A stretch of 64,000 bases of DNA from NCBI GenBank assembly GCA_963726405.1, contig CAVSCF010000009.1, positions 26,760 through 90,759 of the forward strand. Reading direction: 5' to 3'. The notes below the pieces were generated by a model. That model made no database searches, was not told where the DNA came from, and worked only from the letters and a program-made list of their open reading frames with translations. The position numbers were made by a program, and so were the translations under genes. Below are positions 7,970 to 16,595 of the stretch, piece after piece. The stretch's first letter is position 1. Every line of letters starts with the position of its first letter. This DNA is from JAOUJD01 sp963726405 (GTDB lineage Bacteria; Pseudomonadota; Gammaproteobacteria; Burkholderiales; Burkholderiaceae_F).

Positions 7970-10006
7970 ATGCCGGGCGGCACGCCCTCGTCGCCGGCGG
8001 ACGAAGCGCGCACGCTGCGCGCGGCGATCGACCGGGCCAACCACGCGTACTACGTGCTCGATGCACCGGTCATGCCGGATGCCGAGTACGACCGCCTGTT
8101 CCGTCGTCTGCAGGAACTCGAAGCGGAGCACCCGGCACTGCTCACGCCGGACTCGCCCACCCAGCGTGTCGGCGGTGCGCCCCGTTCGGATCTGCCGGAA
8201 GTGCGCCACGCCGTGCCGATGCTCTCGATCCGCACCGAGACCGATTCGGGACCGTCCGGGGCGCAGGCCTTCGACGCCCGCATCCGACGCGAACTGAAAC
8301 TGGGTCCTGGCGACGCTCCCGTCGAGTACGCCGCGGAGCTGAAGTTCGACGGCCTTGCGGTGAGCCTGCGCTACGAACGTGGCGTGCTCGTCCGGGCGGC
8401 AACCCGCGGCGACGGCGAGGTCGGCGAGGACGTCACGCCCAACGTGCGAACAATCCGGTCCATCCCGCTGCGCCTGGAAGGCGTGCAGGCGCCGGTGCTG
8501 GAGGTGCGCGGGGAAGTCTTCATGCGGCGCGACGAATTCGAGCGCCTCAACGAACGGCGGCGCGCGGCCGACGAGAAGGTGTTCGTGAACCCGCGCAACG
8601 CCGCCGCGGGGTTCCTGCGGCAGCTCGATTCGCGCATCACGGCGTCGCGCAACCTGTCCTTCTACTGCTACGGACTGGGGGAGATCGACGGCTGGGACGT
8701 GCCTCCCACGCATAGCGGCGTGCTGGATGCGCTGTCCCGCATGGGGCTGCCGGTCACCGCCGACCGCACCGTGGCGCACGGCGCCGATGAACTGATCGCG
8801 TTTCATGCCGCCATCGCCGCGCGCAGGGATCGCCTGCCGTTCGACATCGATGGCGTGGTTTACAAGGTCAACTCGCTCCAGTTGCAGCGCGACCTCGGCT
8901 TCGTGTCGCGCGAGCCGCGCTGGGCGGTCGCCCACAAATACCCCGCTCAGGAGGAAGTGACCCAGGTGCTGGGGATCGACGTGCAGGTCGGTCGCACGGG
9001 CAAGATCACGCCGGTCGCGCGTCTCGCGCCGGTGTTCGTCGGCGGCGTCACTGTCAGCAATGCGACCCTGCACAACGAGGATTACATCCGCACGCTCGAC
9101 CTGCTGATCGGCGACATGGTGACCGTCAGGCGTGCGGGCGACGTCATTCCGCAGATCGTCGCCGTGCTGCCGCAGCGTCGACCCACCGACGCTCGCGCAT
9201 TCGCGATGCCCACGGCCTGCCCCGTGTGCGGATCGAGCGTTGCGCGCGACGAGGAGGAAAAGGACCTGCGCTGCACCGGAGGCCTCTTCTGCCCGGCCCA
9301 GCGCAAGCAGGCCCTGCTGCACTTCGCCGGCCGGCGAGCGATGGACATCGAAGGCCTCGGCGACAAGCTCGTCGAGCAACTGGTCGATGCCGGACTGGTG
9401 CGCACCCCGGCGGACCTGTTCCGGCTCGGCCTCGGCACCCTGGAGGAGCTCGAACGCATGGGCCGGAAGTCGGCCGAGAACCTGCTGAAGGCGCTCGACC
9501 GCGCCCGCGACGTGACGCTCGAACGGTTCGTCTTCGCGCTCGGGATCCGCCATGTGGGGGAAACCACGGCCCGCGACCTGGCGCGCCACTTCGGCGCCCT
9601 CGACCCGCTGATGAACGCAGCCGAGGCCGAACTGCTGGAGGTGCCCGACGTCGGCCCGGTGGTTGCTTCTTCTGTCGCCCGTTTCTTCGCCGAACCGCAC
9701 AACCGGGAGGTCATCGGGCAGTTGCGCGCCGCCGGCGTGCAGTGGCAGGAAGGGCCGCCGCAGCGGGCGGCGGTCGGACACCTGGCCGGCCGGACGTTCG
9801 TCCTCACCGGTACGCTGCCGCACTGGACGCGCGACGAAGCGAAGAGCCGGATCGAGGCGGCCGGAGGCAAGGTGTCCGGCTCGGTGTCGGCCAAGACCGA
9901 CTACGTCGTCGCCGGGGACGAGGCGGGCAGCAAGCTCGACAAGGCCCGCGCGCTCGGCGTGGCGGTGATCGACGAACAGGAATTGAAGCGACTTCTGGAG
10001 AGCTAG
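7970..10006 (+). CDS. ligA: NAD-dependent DNA ligase
   Basis: LigA seals nicks in duplex DNA using NAD+, joining Okazaki fragments and finishing repair. The 678-residue protein has domain Ia (ANHAYYVLDAP), the adenylation domain with the nucleophile K125 in ELKFDGLA, the OB fold, a four-cysteine zinc finger (CPVCGSS with RCTGGLFCPAQ, about 414-440), helix-hairpin-helix repeats (GRKSAENLL, VPDVGPVVA) and a C-terminal BRCT domain from about residue 600. The ATG at 7970 directly abuts the palindromic element and has no obvious ribosome-binding site, so translation initiation here deserves attention. Confidence 0.97.
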   Translation: MPGGTPSSPADEARTLRAAIDRANHAYYVLDAPVMPDAEYDRLFRRLQELEAEHPALLTPDSPTQRVGGAPRSDLPEVRHAVPMLSIRTETDSGPSGAQAFDARIRRELKLGPGDAPVEYAAELKFDGLAVSLRYERGVLVRAATRGDGEVGEDVTPNVRTIRSIPLRLEGVQAPVLEVRGEVFMRRDEFERLNERRRAADEKVFVNPRNAAAGFLRQLDSRITASRNLSFYCYGLGEIDGWDVPPTHSGVLDALSRMGLPVTADRTVAHGADELIAFHAAIAARRDRLPFDIDGVVYKVNSLQLQRDLGFVSREPRWAVAHKYPAQEEVTQVLGIDVQVGRTGKITPVARLAPVFVGGVTVSNATLHNEDYIRTLDLLIGDMVTVRRAGDVIPQIVAVLPQRRPTDARAFAMPTACPVCGSSVARDEEEKDLRCTGGLFCPAQRKQALLHFAGRRAMDIEGLGDKLVEQLVDAGLVRTPADLFRLGLGTLEELERMGRKSAENLLKALDRARDVTLERFVFALGIRHVGETTARDLARHFGALDPLMNAAEAELLEVPDVGPVVASSVARFFAEPHNREVIGQLRAAGVQWQEGPPQRAAVGHLAGRTFVLTGTLPHWTRDEAKSRIEAAGGKVSGSVSAKTDYVVAGDEAGSKLDKARALGVAVIDEQELKRLLES

Positions 10007-10753
10007 GTGTACGCAATCATCGGCGGCAGCGGATTGGCGAAGCTCACGGCGCTCGAGGCGCCGCGGCGTCAGGTCATGCGCACTCCGTACGGCGAGCCCT
10101 CGGGCGCGCTGACCTTCGGCCGCCTCGCCGGGGCCGACGTCGTGTTCCTCGCGCGGCACGGCTACGGGCACCGGATCGCGCCGCACGAGATCAACTACCG
10201 CGCCAACATCTGGGCGCTGAAGGAACTGAAGGTCGACGGGGTCATCTCCGTGGCCACGGTGGGCGGAATCCGGGCGGACCTCGGTCCCGGCGTTCTGGTG
10301 CTGCCGCACCAGATCATCGACTACACGCACAGCCGCAAGTCGACGTTCTTCGAGGGCTCCGAGAACCCGGTCATCCATGTCGACTTCACGCTTCCCTATA
10401 CGGCGCCGTTGCGGGCGGGGCTGCTCGCCGCGGCCGCCGCATGCGGCGAGCCCCTGATCGACGGCGGGGTCTACGCCTGCACCCAGGGGCCGCGGCTCGA
10501 GACCGCGGCGGAGATCGAGCGCATCGCGCGCGACGGCGGGCACATGGTGGGCATGACCGGAATGCCGGAAGCGGTGCTGGCGCGCGAGGTGGGCCTGGCC
10601 TACGCGACGCTCGGCGTCGTGGTCAATCATGCGGCGGGCTTCGGCACCAGCAAGGACGCGATCCTGCTCGACGAACTCGACCGCGTGATGAGCGTGACGG
10701 TCACGCGCGCGGTGCGCATCCTGATGGCGTTCGTCGGCGGGGCGCGCGCGTGA
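10007..10753 (+). CDS. S-methyl-5'-thioinosine / methylthioadenosine phosphorylase family protein
   Basis: Nucleoside phosphorylase of the PNP/MTAP family (248 residues) acting in polyamine and methionine salvage. Seen: an N-terminal IIGGSGL phosphate-binding segment, ARHGYGHRIAPHEINYRANI, a TQGPRLET motif, MVGMTGMPEA and a C-terminal NHAAG motif. In the family, an Asn in the purine-binding site with the NHAAG context favours 6-oxopurines (methylthioinosine), whereas MTA-specific enzymes have Asp there, so methylthioinosine phosphorylase is the better guess. Start is GTG immediately after the ligA TAG stop; it overlaps the next gene by 4 bp, indicating translational coupling. Confidence 0.85.
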   Translation: MYAIIGGSGLAKLTALEAPRRQVMRTPYGEPSGALTFGRLAGADVVFLARHGYGHRIAPHEINYRANIWALKELKVDGVISVATVGGIRADLGPGVLVLPHQIIDYTHSRKSTFFEGSENPVIHVDFTLPYTAPLRAGLLAAAAACGEPLIDGGVYACTQGPRLETAAEIERIARDGGHMVGMTGMPEAVLAREVGLAYATLGVVVNHAAGFGTSKDAILLDELDRVMSVTVTRAVRILMAFVGGARA

Positions 10754-11295
10754 TCCGCGAGATCCTTCGCATGGGCGATCCGCGCCTGCTGCGCGTGTCC
10801 GAACCCGTCCGCGACTTCGGCGCGCCGGAACTGCGCACGCTCGTCGACGACATGTTCGAAACCATGCAGGCGGCCAGCGGCGCAGGGCTGGCGGCCCCGC
10901 AGATCGGCGTGCCGCTGCGCCTGGTCATCTTTGGCTACACCGATGCATCGGCGCGCAACCCGCGCTACCCGGATGCCGACCCCGTCCCGCGGACGATCCT
11001 GATCAATCCGGTACTGGAGCCTTTGACCGACGAGATGGAAGAGGGCTGGGAGGGCTGCCTGTCCGTCCCCGGACTGCGCGGCGTCGTGCCCAGGATCCGG
11101 AGGTTGCGCTACAGCGGCTACGACATCGACGGACAGCGGATCGAGCGCATCGCCGACGGGTTCCATGCGCGCGTCGTGCAGCACGAATGCGACCACCTCG
11201 ACGGCATTCTCTATCCAATGCGCGTCGAGGACTTCAGCCGCTTTGGCTTCACGGACGTGCTGTTCCCGGAACTGGCCGGGCAGAGCGACGACTAG
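10750..11295 (+). CDS. def: peptide deformylase (second-copy type)
   Basis: Removes the formyl group from nascent N-terminal methionine. The 181-residue protein has all three family motifs: GAGLAAPQIG (motif 1), EGCLSVPGLRG (motif 2, with the metal-binding Cys) and QHECDHLDGILYP (motif 3, HExxH-type metal ligands). The GTG start at 10750 overlaps the stop of the phosphorylase gene and gives the usual IREILRMGDPRLL N terminus; an internal ATG at codon 8 is less likely. It is not next to fmt, the usual partner of the main deformylase, so this is probably a second copy. Confidence 0.94.
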   Translation: MIREILRMGDPRLLRVSEPVRDFGAPELRTLVDDMFETMQAASGAGLAAPQIGVPLRLVIFGYTDASARNPRYPDADPVPRTILINPVLEPLTDEMEEGWEGCLSVPGLRGVVPRIRRLRYSGYDIDGQRIERIADGFHARVVQHECDHLDGILYPMRVEDFSRFGFTDVLFPELAGQSDD

Positions 11296-11349
11296 ACATG
11301 GGTACGGCCTTTTCGGCCTCTGAGTCCAGGTCGCCCACTTGTTGTTGCG

Positions 11350-11367
11350 GTAGCACATCAGTGCTAC
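11350..11367. promoter_or_regulatory. palindromic operator upstream of the toxin-antitoxin pair
   Basis: A perfect 7-bp inverted repeat, GTAGCAC-N4-GTGCTAC, lies 29 bp upstream of the antitoxin ATG. Ribbon-helix-helix antitoxins normally bind such palindromes in their own promoter, so autorepression is a reasonable inference. A GCGGAG ribosome-binding site precedes the ATG by 5 bp. Confidence 0.5.
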
Positions 11368-11396
11368 AGTCAACGAAACTGCGACGCGGAGTTCCC

Positions 11397-11681
11397 ATGT
11401 CCACGACCACGATCCGAATCGATGATGCCCTGAAGGCCCGAGTGGCCGCGGCAGCCGAACGTGCAGGAAAGACCGCCCACAGCTTCATCCTCGATGCCAT
11501 CGCTCAAACGGTAGAGCAGGCCGAACTGACGGATAGCTTCCACCACGAGGCGGACGAGCGTTGGGCCAGGATTCTCTCCAAGGGAAAGACGGTTGCTTGG
11601 GATGAAATGAGGGCCTACCTTGCTGCACGCGCGACCGGGAAGGCACCACCGAAACCGCGCTCCCGGAAGCTGGCTCGGTAG
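11397..11681 (+). CDS. ribbon-helix-helix antitoxin (CopG/ParD-like)
   Basis: A 94-residue protein. Residues 2-10 (STTTIRIDD) form the DNA-contacting beta strand and about 11-45 the two helices of a ribbon-helix-helix fold; the C-terminal half (ADERWARILSKGKTVAWDEM, then a basic tail) would wrap the toxin. It lies 7 bp before a ParE/RelE-like gene, the normal antitoxin-first order. The likely role is to neutralise the toxin and, as a complex, repress the promoter at the palindrome 11350-11367. Base composition is slightly less G+C-rich than the neighbouring housekeeping genes, which fits acquisition by transfer. Confidence 0.85.
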   Translation: MSTTTIRIDDALKARVAAAAERAGKTAHSFILDAIAQTVEQAELTDSFHHEADERWARILSKGKTVAWDEMRAYLAARATGKAPPKPRSRKLAR

Positions 11682-11688
11682 CACGTTC

Positions 11689-11988
11689 ATGGCCCGGATC
11701 GAGGCAGCGCCCGAGATCTTCGATGACTTCGACAGGATCTTCGATCACCTCGCGCAGTTCGACGTCGCCGCCGCGTCAGCTCGAATCGAAGAAATCCTTC
11801 AAGCCGTGCGGGTCTTGGCGAGCAGCCCGCATATCGGGCGGCCGGCCAAAGGCAGTACGCGCGAGTTGGTGATCGGGCGAGGAGCGGCAGGCTACGTCGC
11901 GTTGTATCGCTATGTGCCTGAGATCGATACGGTCTTCGTGCTTGCCGTCCGCAGCCAGCGCGAGGCTGGATTTCTGCGTGAACCGTAG
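11689..11988 (+). CDS. ParE/RelE-superfamily toxin
   Basis: A 99-residue basic protein of the ParE/RelE fold: an N-terminal strand (ARIEAAPEIFDDFDRI), two helices, and the conserved tail with RELVIGRGAAGYVALYRY followed by VFVLAVRSQREAGF. The chosen ATG at 11689 gives the standard family start; codons upstream in frame overlap the antitoxin. Whether it is gyrase-directed (ParE) or ribosome-dependent (RelE) cannot be read from sequence; the VLAVRSQREAG ending resembles ParE-type members. It ends 48 bp before the convergent glnD stop. The pair appears intact. Confidence 0.82.
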   Translation: MARIEAAPEIFDDFDRIFDHLAQFDVAAASARIEEILQAVRVLASSPHIGRPAKGSTRELVIGRGAAGYVALYRYVPEIDTVFVLAVRSQREAGFLREP

Positions 11989-12036
11989 TTCCTGCCACCA
12001 GGGAGACCTCGGGCGATTGGAGCCGATTCGTTCGGT

Positions 12037-14592
12037 TCAGGGCGCGATCGCCTCGAGCAGGTCGCCCTCGATCTCGAGTTGCGTCTTCGCGTCGCTCAGT
12101 TCCGCCCCGGAAATCAGGAAGACGTCCTCGGCGCGTTCGCCGAGCGTCAGAACCTTGGCGGTGTGGACGACGAGCCGGTGCTGCGCGAGCACGCGGGCGA
12201 TCGAATAGAGCAGGCCCAGGCGGTCGGTGGCGGTCACGGTCAGGAGATAGCGCGGACCGCTTTCGTCGGGTTGCAGGTGAACACTCGGCGCCACGGGAAA
12301 ATGGCGCGATTGCCGCGACATGCGGCCCTTCATTGGCGTCGGCAGTTCGTGCTGCTTGCCGATCCAGTCGGCCAGTTCGTGCTCCACCTGGCTCAGCAGT
12401 TCGCGGTAGTGCGGACTGCGGCCGTTGTCGGTGACCAGGAACGTGTCGAGCGCGTACCCGTGGCGGGTCGTGTGGATGCGCGCATCGAGAATGCTGAGGT
12501 TGCGGCTCTCGAAGTAGCCGCAGACCCGCGCGAAGAGGTCCTTCTGGTCCTTCACGTAGATGAGCACCTCGGCGCCTTCGCCGATGCGTGCCAGCCGCGC
12601 CCGCACCACCGGCTTCGCGGTGTTCACCCGGGCGAAGAGCGAGCGCGTGTGCCAGGCGATGTCCTGCGCGCTGTGGCGCAGGAAGTAGACGACGTCGAAC
12701 TGGTCCCACAGCTCGTTGCGCGCGTCGTCCGACAGTCCGTACAGGCGCAGGATGTGCAGTGCTTCCTGCTTGCGCCCTTCGAGCACCGCCGAGGGCGCCA
12801 CGGTGCCGCCGCCCAGCAGCCGTCGCGTCGATCGGAAGAGATCCTCCAGCAGCTTGCCCTTCCACGCGTTCCACACCTTCGGGCTGGTGCCGCGGATGTC
12901 CGCGACCGTCAGCAGGTACAGCGCGACGAGGGCGCGTTCCGACTTCACGACGTCGGCGAACCGGTGGATCACCTTTTCGTCGGCGAGATCCTGCTTCTGA
13001 GCCACGGTCGACATCGTCAGGTGGTGCCGGACGAGGAACCCGACGAAGTCGGCCTCATCACGGTCGAGCCCATGGTCGCGGCAGAAGCGACGCGCGTCGC
13101 GCGCGCCGAGTTCGCTGTGGTCGCCGCCGCGGCCCTTGGCGATGTCGTGGAAGAGGGCGGCGATGTACAGCAGCCACGGCTTCTCGAAATCGGCGATGAG
13201 CTGACTGCACAGCGGATACTCATGCGCGTACTCGGCGAGCGAGAAGCGCCTCAGGTTGCGCAGCACCTGCAGGATGTGCTGATCGACCGTGTAGACGTGA
13301 AACAGGTCGTGCTGCATCTGCCCCACGATGCGGCGGAACACCGGCAGGTAGCGCCCGAGCACCGACAGCTGGTTCATGCGGCGCAACTCGTGCAGCACGC
13401 CCTTGGGCTGCTGCAGCAGCTCGAGGAAGGTCGCGCGGTTGCGCCGTTCGCGCCGGTAGGCCCCATCGATGGTCAGGCGGGCGTGCCACAGGGCGCGCAT
13501 CAGCCGCGGGGACATGCCCTTGAGCTCCTGGTGCTTCGCCTTCAGGAGGAAGGCCCGCAGGATGCCGTTCGGGTCGCGCTCCAGCACCGTTTCGTCGTCG
13601 ATGTCGAGCAGCTCGCCACGCGCGACGAATGTCTCGTCGAGCGGCACGCCGGGGCCGTGCTCCCGGGCGTAGACGCGCTGCTCGATGTTGAGCAGCACGG
13701 CGGTGTTCATCTGCGTGATGACCTTCGCCGAGCGGTAGTAGTGCTGCATCAGCAGTTCGCTGGCGCGCTTGGCCTGGGTCGGCTGGAAGCCGGCCTGCAG
13801 CGCGACCGCGTTCTGGATGTCGAAGACGAGGCGGTCTTCGCGGCGGCCGGTCACGAGGTGCAGGCGCGCGCGGATCTCCTTCACGCGGCGCTCGGACAGC
13901 CGGATGATGTTCGCCTCTGCCGCCGTGAGCAGCCCCCGGCGCGCCAGTTCGCCCCAGTGCGTGCCGTAGCCCACGGCCCGGGCGATCCACAGCACGACGT
14001 GCAGGTCGCGCAGGCCACCGGGGCTCTCCTTGACGTTCGGCTCGAGGCTGTACGGGGTCTCGTTGTACTTCGTGTGGCGCTGCTGCTGTTCCAGCACCTT
14101 GGCCTGGAAATACGCCTCGCGATCCACGGCGCCAACGACCGCCCGCGAAAAGCTTTCGAACTGACGACGGGAACCGGCGATCAGCCGCGACTCGAGCATC
14201 GACGTGAGCACGGTGACGTCCCGCGCCGCTTCTTCGCGGCACTCCTCGAGCGTGCGCACGCTGTGGCCCAGCGCGAGCCCGAGGTCCCAGAGCAGCCCGA
14301 CGAGGTTCTCGATGGTCGCGCGGTCCGCCTCGTTGGGCGCCTGCCTCAGCAGGATCAGGACGTCGACGTCCGAATGGGGGAAGAGTTCGCCGCGGCCGTA
14401 GCCGCCCACGGCGATCAGCGAAGCGCGCCGGGTGATGCCGCTCGCCTCGGCGACTTCCCGCAGCAGGTGATCGACCGCCCGTGCGAGGCCGTGCAGCAGG
14501 GCGTCAACCGAGCCGCCCGCGTTGAACTTCGCGACCAACGCATCGCGTTCCTGCCGCAGCCGATCGCGCAGCTTGAACGCGCCGTCGTTCAT
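12037..14592 (-). CDS. glnD: bifunctional [PII] uridylyltransferase/uridylyl-removing enzyme
   Basis: GlnD senses glutamine and adds UMP to, or removes it from, PII proteins, setting nitrogen control. The 851-residue protein has an N-terminal nucleotidyltransferase domain with GGYGRGELFPHSDVD at 63-77, a linker domain, an HD phosphohydrolase domain (LFHDIAKGRGGDHSELGA), and two C-terminal ACT domains that bind glutamine, the last starting near YLLTVTATDRLGLLYSIAR. All catalytic motifs look intact. It starts 4 bp after map on the same strand, so the two are probably one transcript. Confidence 0.97.
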   Translation of the reverse strand: MNDGAFKLRDRLRQERDALVAKFNAGGSVDALLHGLARAVDHLLREVAEASGITRRASLIAVGGYGRGELFPHSDVDVLILLRQAPNEADRATIENLVGLLWDLGLALGHSVRTLEECREEAARDVTVLTSMLESRLIAGSRRQFESFSRAVVGAVDREAYFQAKVLEQQQRHTKYNETPYSLEPNVKESPGGLRDLHVVLWIARAVGYGTHWGELARRGLLTAAEANIIRLSERRVKEIRARLHLVTGRREDRLVFDIQNAVALQAGFQPTQAKRASELLMQHYYRSAKVITQMNTAVLLNIEQRVYAREHGPGVPLDETFVARGELLDIDDETVLERDPNGILRAFLLKAKHQELKGMSPRLMRALWHARLTIDGAYRRERRNRATFLELLQQPKGVLHELRRMNQLSVLGRYLPVFRRIVGQMQHDLFHVYTVDQHILQVLRNLRRFSLAEYAHEYPLCSQLIADFEKPWLLYIAALFHDIAKGRGGDHSELGARDARRFCRDHGLDRDEADFVGFLVRHHLTMSTVAQKQDLADEKVIHRFADVVKSERALVALYLLTVADIRGTSPKVWNAWKGKLLEDLFRSTRRLLGGGTVAPSAVLEGRKQEALHILRLYGLSDDARNELWDQFDVVYFLRHSAQDIAWHTRSLFARVNTAKPVVRARLARIGEGAEVLIYVKDQKDLFARVCGYFESRNLSILDARIHTTRHGYALDTFLVTDNGRSPHYRELLSQVEHELADWIGKQHELPTPMKGRMSRQSRHFPVAPSVHLQPDESGPRYLLTVTATDRLGLLYSIARVLAQHRLVVHTAKVLTLGERAEDVFLISGAELSDAKTQLEIEGDLLEAIAP

Positions 14593-14596
14593 CGAC

Positions 14597-15424
14597 TCAC
14601 GCCGTGGCGGGCTCGGAGGCCGGCCGTTCGATGAACGCCGGGGGCGGCGGGGTCCCGGCCGAGACGGTCAGCACCTCGTAGCCGGAGGCCGTGACGAGCA
14701 CCGTGTGCTCCCATTGGGCGGACAGGCTGTGGTCCTTGGTGACGATGGTCCAGCCGTCCGCCAGTTCCTTGATCTCGCGGCGGCCGGCATTGATCATCGG
14801 CTCGACCGTGAAGATCATCCCGGCGGAGAGCTTCTCGAGCGTGCCCGGCTTGCCGTAGTGCAGGATCTGCGGCTCCTCGTGGAACTTGCGGCCGATGCCG
14901 TGACCGCAGAATTCGCGCACGACGCTGAAGCCGTTCTTCTCGGCATGGGTCTGGATCGCGTGCCCGATGTCGCCGATGGTCGCCCCCGCGCGCACCTGCT
15001 GGATGCCGAGCCACATGCACTCGTACGTGACGTCGGACAACCGACGCGCGCCGATCGAGGGCTCGCCCACGAAGAACATGCGGCTGGTGTCCCCGTGGTA
15101 GCCGTCCTTGATCACCGTGATGTCGATGTTCACCACGTCCCCGCTCTTCAGCAGCCGGTCACCCGGGATGCCGTGACAGACCTGGTGGTTCACCGAGGTG
15201 CAGATCGACTTCGGGAAGGGCCGGTACCCGGGCGGGGCGTAGTTCAGCGGCGCCGGAACCGTTCCCTGCACGCCGACCATGTAGTCGTGGCACAGGCGGT
15301 CCAGCTCTCCGGTGGTCACGCCCGGCCGCACGTGGGGGGTGACGAAGTCGAGCACTTCCGCGGCCAGGCGGCCGGCCAGGCGCATGCCCTCGATGTCTTC
15401 CGGGGTCTTGATGACGATGGGCAT
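14597..15424 (-). CDS. map: type I methionine aminopeptidase
   Basis: Removes the initiator methionine from nascent proteins after deformylation. The 275-residue protein has the full dinuclear metal site: D101, D112, H175, E208 and E239, plus the substrate-contacting H84. The start at 15424 (PIVIKTPEDIEGMR after Met) is the family-typical one; the frame is open for 28 further codons into the divergent promoter region. It carries a short Pro/Ala-rich C-terminal extension after the catalytic core. It is divergent from rpsB, the conserved arrangement in betaproteobacteria, and 4 bp ahead of glnD. Confidence 0.97.
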   Translation of the reverse strand: MPIVIKTPEDIEGMRLAGRLAAEVLDFVTPHVRPGVTTGELDRLCHDYMVGVQGTVPAPLNYAPPGYRPFPKSICTSVNHQVCHGIPGDRLLKSGDVVNIDITVIKDGYHGDTSRMFFVGEPSIGARRLSDVTYECMWLGIQQVRAGATIGDIGHAIQTHAEKNGFSVVREFCGHGIGRKFHEEPQILHYGKPGTLEKLSAGMIFTVEPMINAGRREIKELADGWTIVTKDHSLSAQWEHTVLVTASGYEVLTVSAGTPPPPAFIERPASEPATA

Positions 15425-15742
15425 GGTGGGGGTCGGAACCTCAACTTGAGCACTGCGTACGAAGGTGGCTATAATATCGGGCTGTCTGGTCGCTTGAAAA
15501 TCAATCACTTGGAATCTTGTTGCTGCCAGGTGAAAAAGCGCCCACTGGATAGAAGCGGGGAGCAGAAGCGGCGCCGGAACTTAGTCTGCCGGTCGCCTTT
15601 TCGGTTCCGCCTTCCGTTTCAGTGAGGCCAGGCAGAAATCGCGCGCAGCGCCACCAAGGTGCGGGTGTCCCGAACAGGTGTACGAACACCGGTCGGCCCC
15701 GCCTCGGCGTCTGCGTTGGACCCAACCTTGGAAAGGAAAGTC
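15425..15742. other. map/rpsB divergent intergenic region and long rpsB leader
   Basis: 318 bp without a gene. It holds the rpsB promoter near the map side and so a leader of about 260 nt before rpsB. Several short inverted repeats are visible in the leader, for example GGTGT-N4-ACACC near 15685. In other proteobacteria S2 represses rpsB-tsf through the rpsB leader; the length here is compatible with that, but I cannot demonstrate the structure by eye. The TATAATAT at 15470-15477 could also serve a minus-strand promoter for map. Confidence 0.45.
15446..15475 (+). promoter_or_regulatory. sigma70-type promoter for rpsB-tsf operon
   Basis: TTGAGC at 15446-15451 and a perfect TATAAT at 15470-15475 are separated by 18 bp. 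Transcription would start near 15482. Confidence 0.6.
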
Positions 15743-16495
15743 ATGTCAGTCACCATGCGTCAGATGCTGGAGGCCGGTGTTCATTTCGGCCACCAGACAC
15801 GTTTCTGGAATCCGAAGATGGCGCCGTTCATCTTCGGTCACCGCAACAAGATCCACATCATCAACCTCGAGCGCACGCTGGACCAGTTCCAGGCGGCGAC
15901 GAAGTTCGTGCGCCAGCTGACCTCGAACCGCGGCACCGTCCTGTTCGTCGGCACCAAGCGCCAGGCCCGCGACACCATCGTCGAGGAGGCCAAGCGCTGC
16001 GGCATGCCCTTCGTCGACCAGCGCTGGCTCGGCGGCATGCTCACCAACTTCAAGACCGTCAAGGTCTCGATCAAGCGCCTGAAGGAGATGGAGCAGATCC
16101 TCGCCGACAACGGCACCGAGCGCATGACGAAGAAGGAAACGCTCGACTTCCACCGTGAAGTGGAAAAGCTCAACAAGTCGATCGGCGGAATCAAGGACAT
16201 GAACGCGCTGCCGGACGCGCTGTTCGTGATCGACGTCGGCTATCACAAGATCGCCATCCTGGAAGCCGCCAAGCTCGGCATTCCCGTGGTCGCGGTGGTC
16301 GACACCAACCACTCGCCTGAGAACATCGCCTACGTCATCCCGGGCAACGACGACTCGAGCCGTGCCGTGCGCCTGTATGCGCGCGGCATCGCCGACGCCG
16401 TGCTCGAGGGCAAGGCCGCCGCCCTGGCGGGCGTCGTCCAGGCCGTCACGGGCGGCGACGAGGAATTCGTCGAAATCAGCGAAGGCCAGGAGTAA
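15743..16495 (+). CDS. rpsB: 30S ribosomal protein S2
   Basis: Ribosomal protein S2 (250 residues), bound late to the 30S subunit and needed to hold S1. The family pattern is clear from the start (VTMRQMLEAGVHFGHQ, RFWNPKM) through FVGTKRQA, RWLGGMLTNF and VVAVVDTNHSPE. The ATG at 15743 follows a strong GGAAAGGAAAG ribosome-binding site; an in-frame extension of 28 codons upstream lies in the leader and is not used. First gene of the rpsB-tsf-pyrH-frr group. Confidence 0.98.
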   Translation: MSVTMRQMLEAGVHFGHQTRFWNPKMAPFIFGHRNKIHIINLERTLDQFQAATKFVRQLTSNRGTVLFVGTKRQARDTIVEEAKRCGMPFVDQRWLGGMLTNFKTVKVSIKRLKEMEQILADNGTERMTKKETLDFHREVEKLNKSIGGIKDMNALPDALFVIDVGYHKIAILEAAKLGIPVVAVVDTNHSPENIAYVIPGNDDSSRAVRLYARGIADAVLEGKAAALAGVVQAVTGGDEEFVEISEGQE

Positions 16496-16523
16496 CTCGC
16501 GCCCGACGTGGCTCACGGCAACG

Positions 16524-16545
16524 AAGGGGCGCAAGCCCCTTTTTT
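16524..16545 (+). terminator. intrinsic terminator or attenuator between rpsB and tsf
   Basis: A 7-bp stem AAGGGGC / GCCCCTT with a GCAA tetraloop, running into six T residues. It has the form of a Rho-independent terminator and lies within an otherwise co-directional operon, so it probably attenuates rather than ends transcription, setting the S2 to EF-Ts ratio. Confidence 0.7.
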
Positions 16546-16595
16546 GCGATAACGAACACAGATCAACGCACACAACGAACAGGCAGGAGCAGTCA

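Noticed and set aside
7967..10630. 887-codon frame antisense to ligA and the phosphorylase
   Set aside because: Spans two genuine genes of conserved family; His/Arg/Asp-rich shadow.
11288..11310. Possible terminator GGCC-TTTTC-GGCC after def
   Set aside because: Only a 4-bp stem and no T-tract; too weak to call.
12079..14634. 851-codon frame antisense to glnD
   Set aside because: Same length as glnD and mirrors it; no protein-like pattern, while glnD keeps all catalytic motifs.
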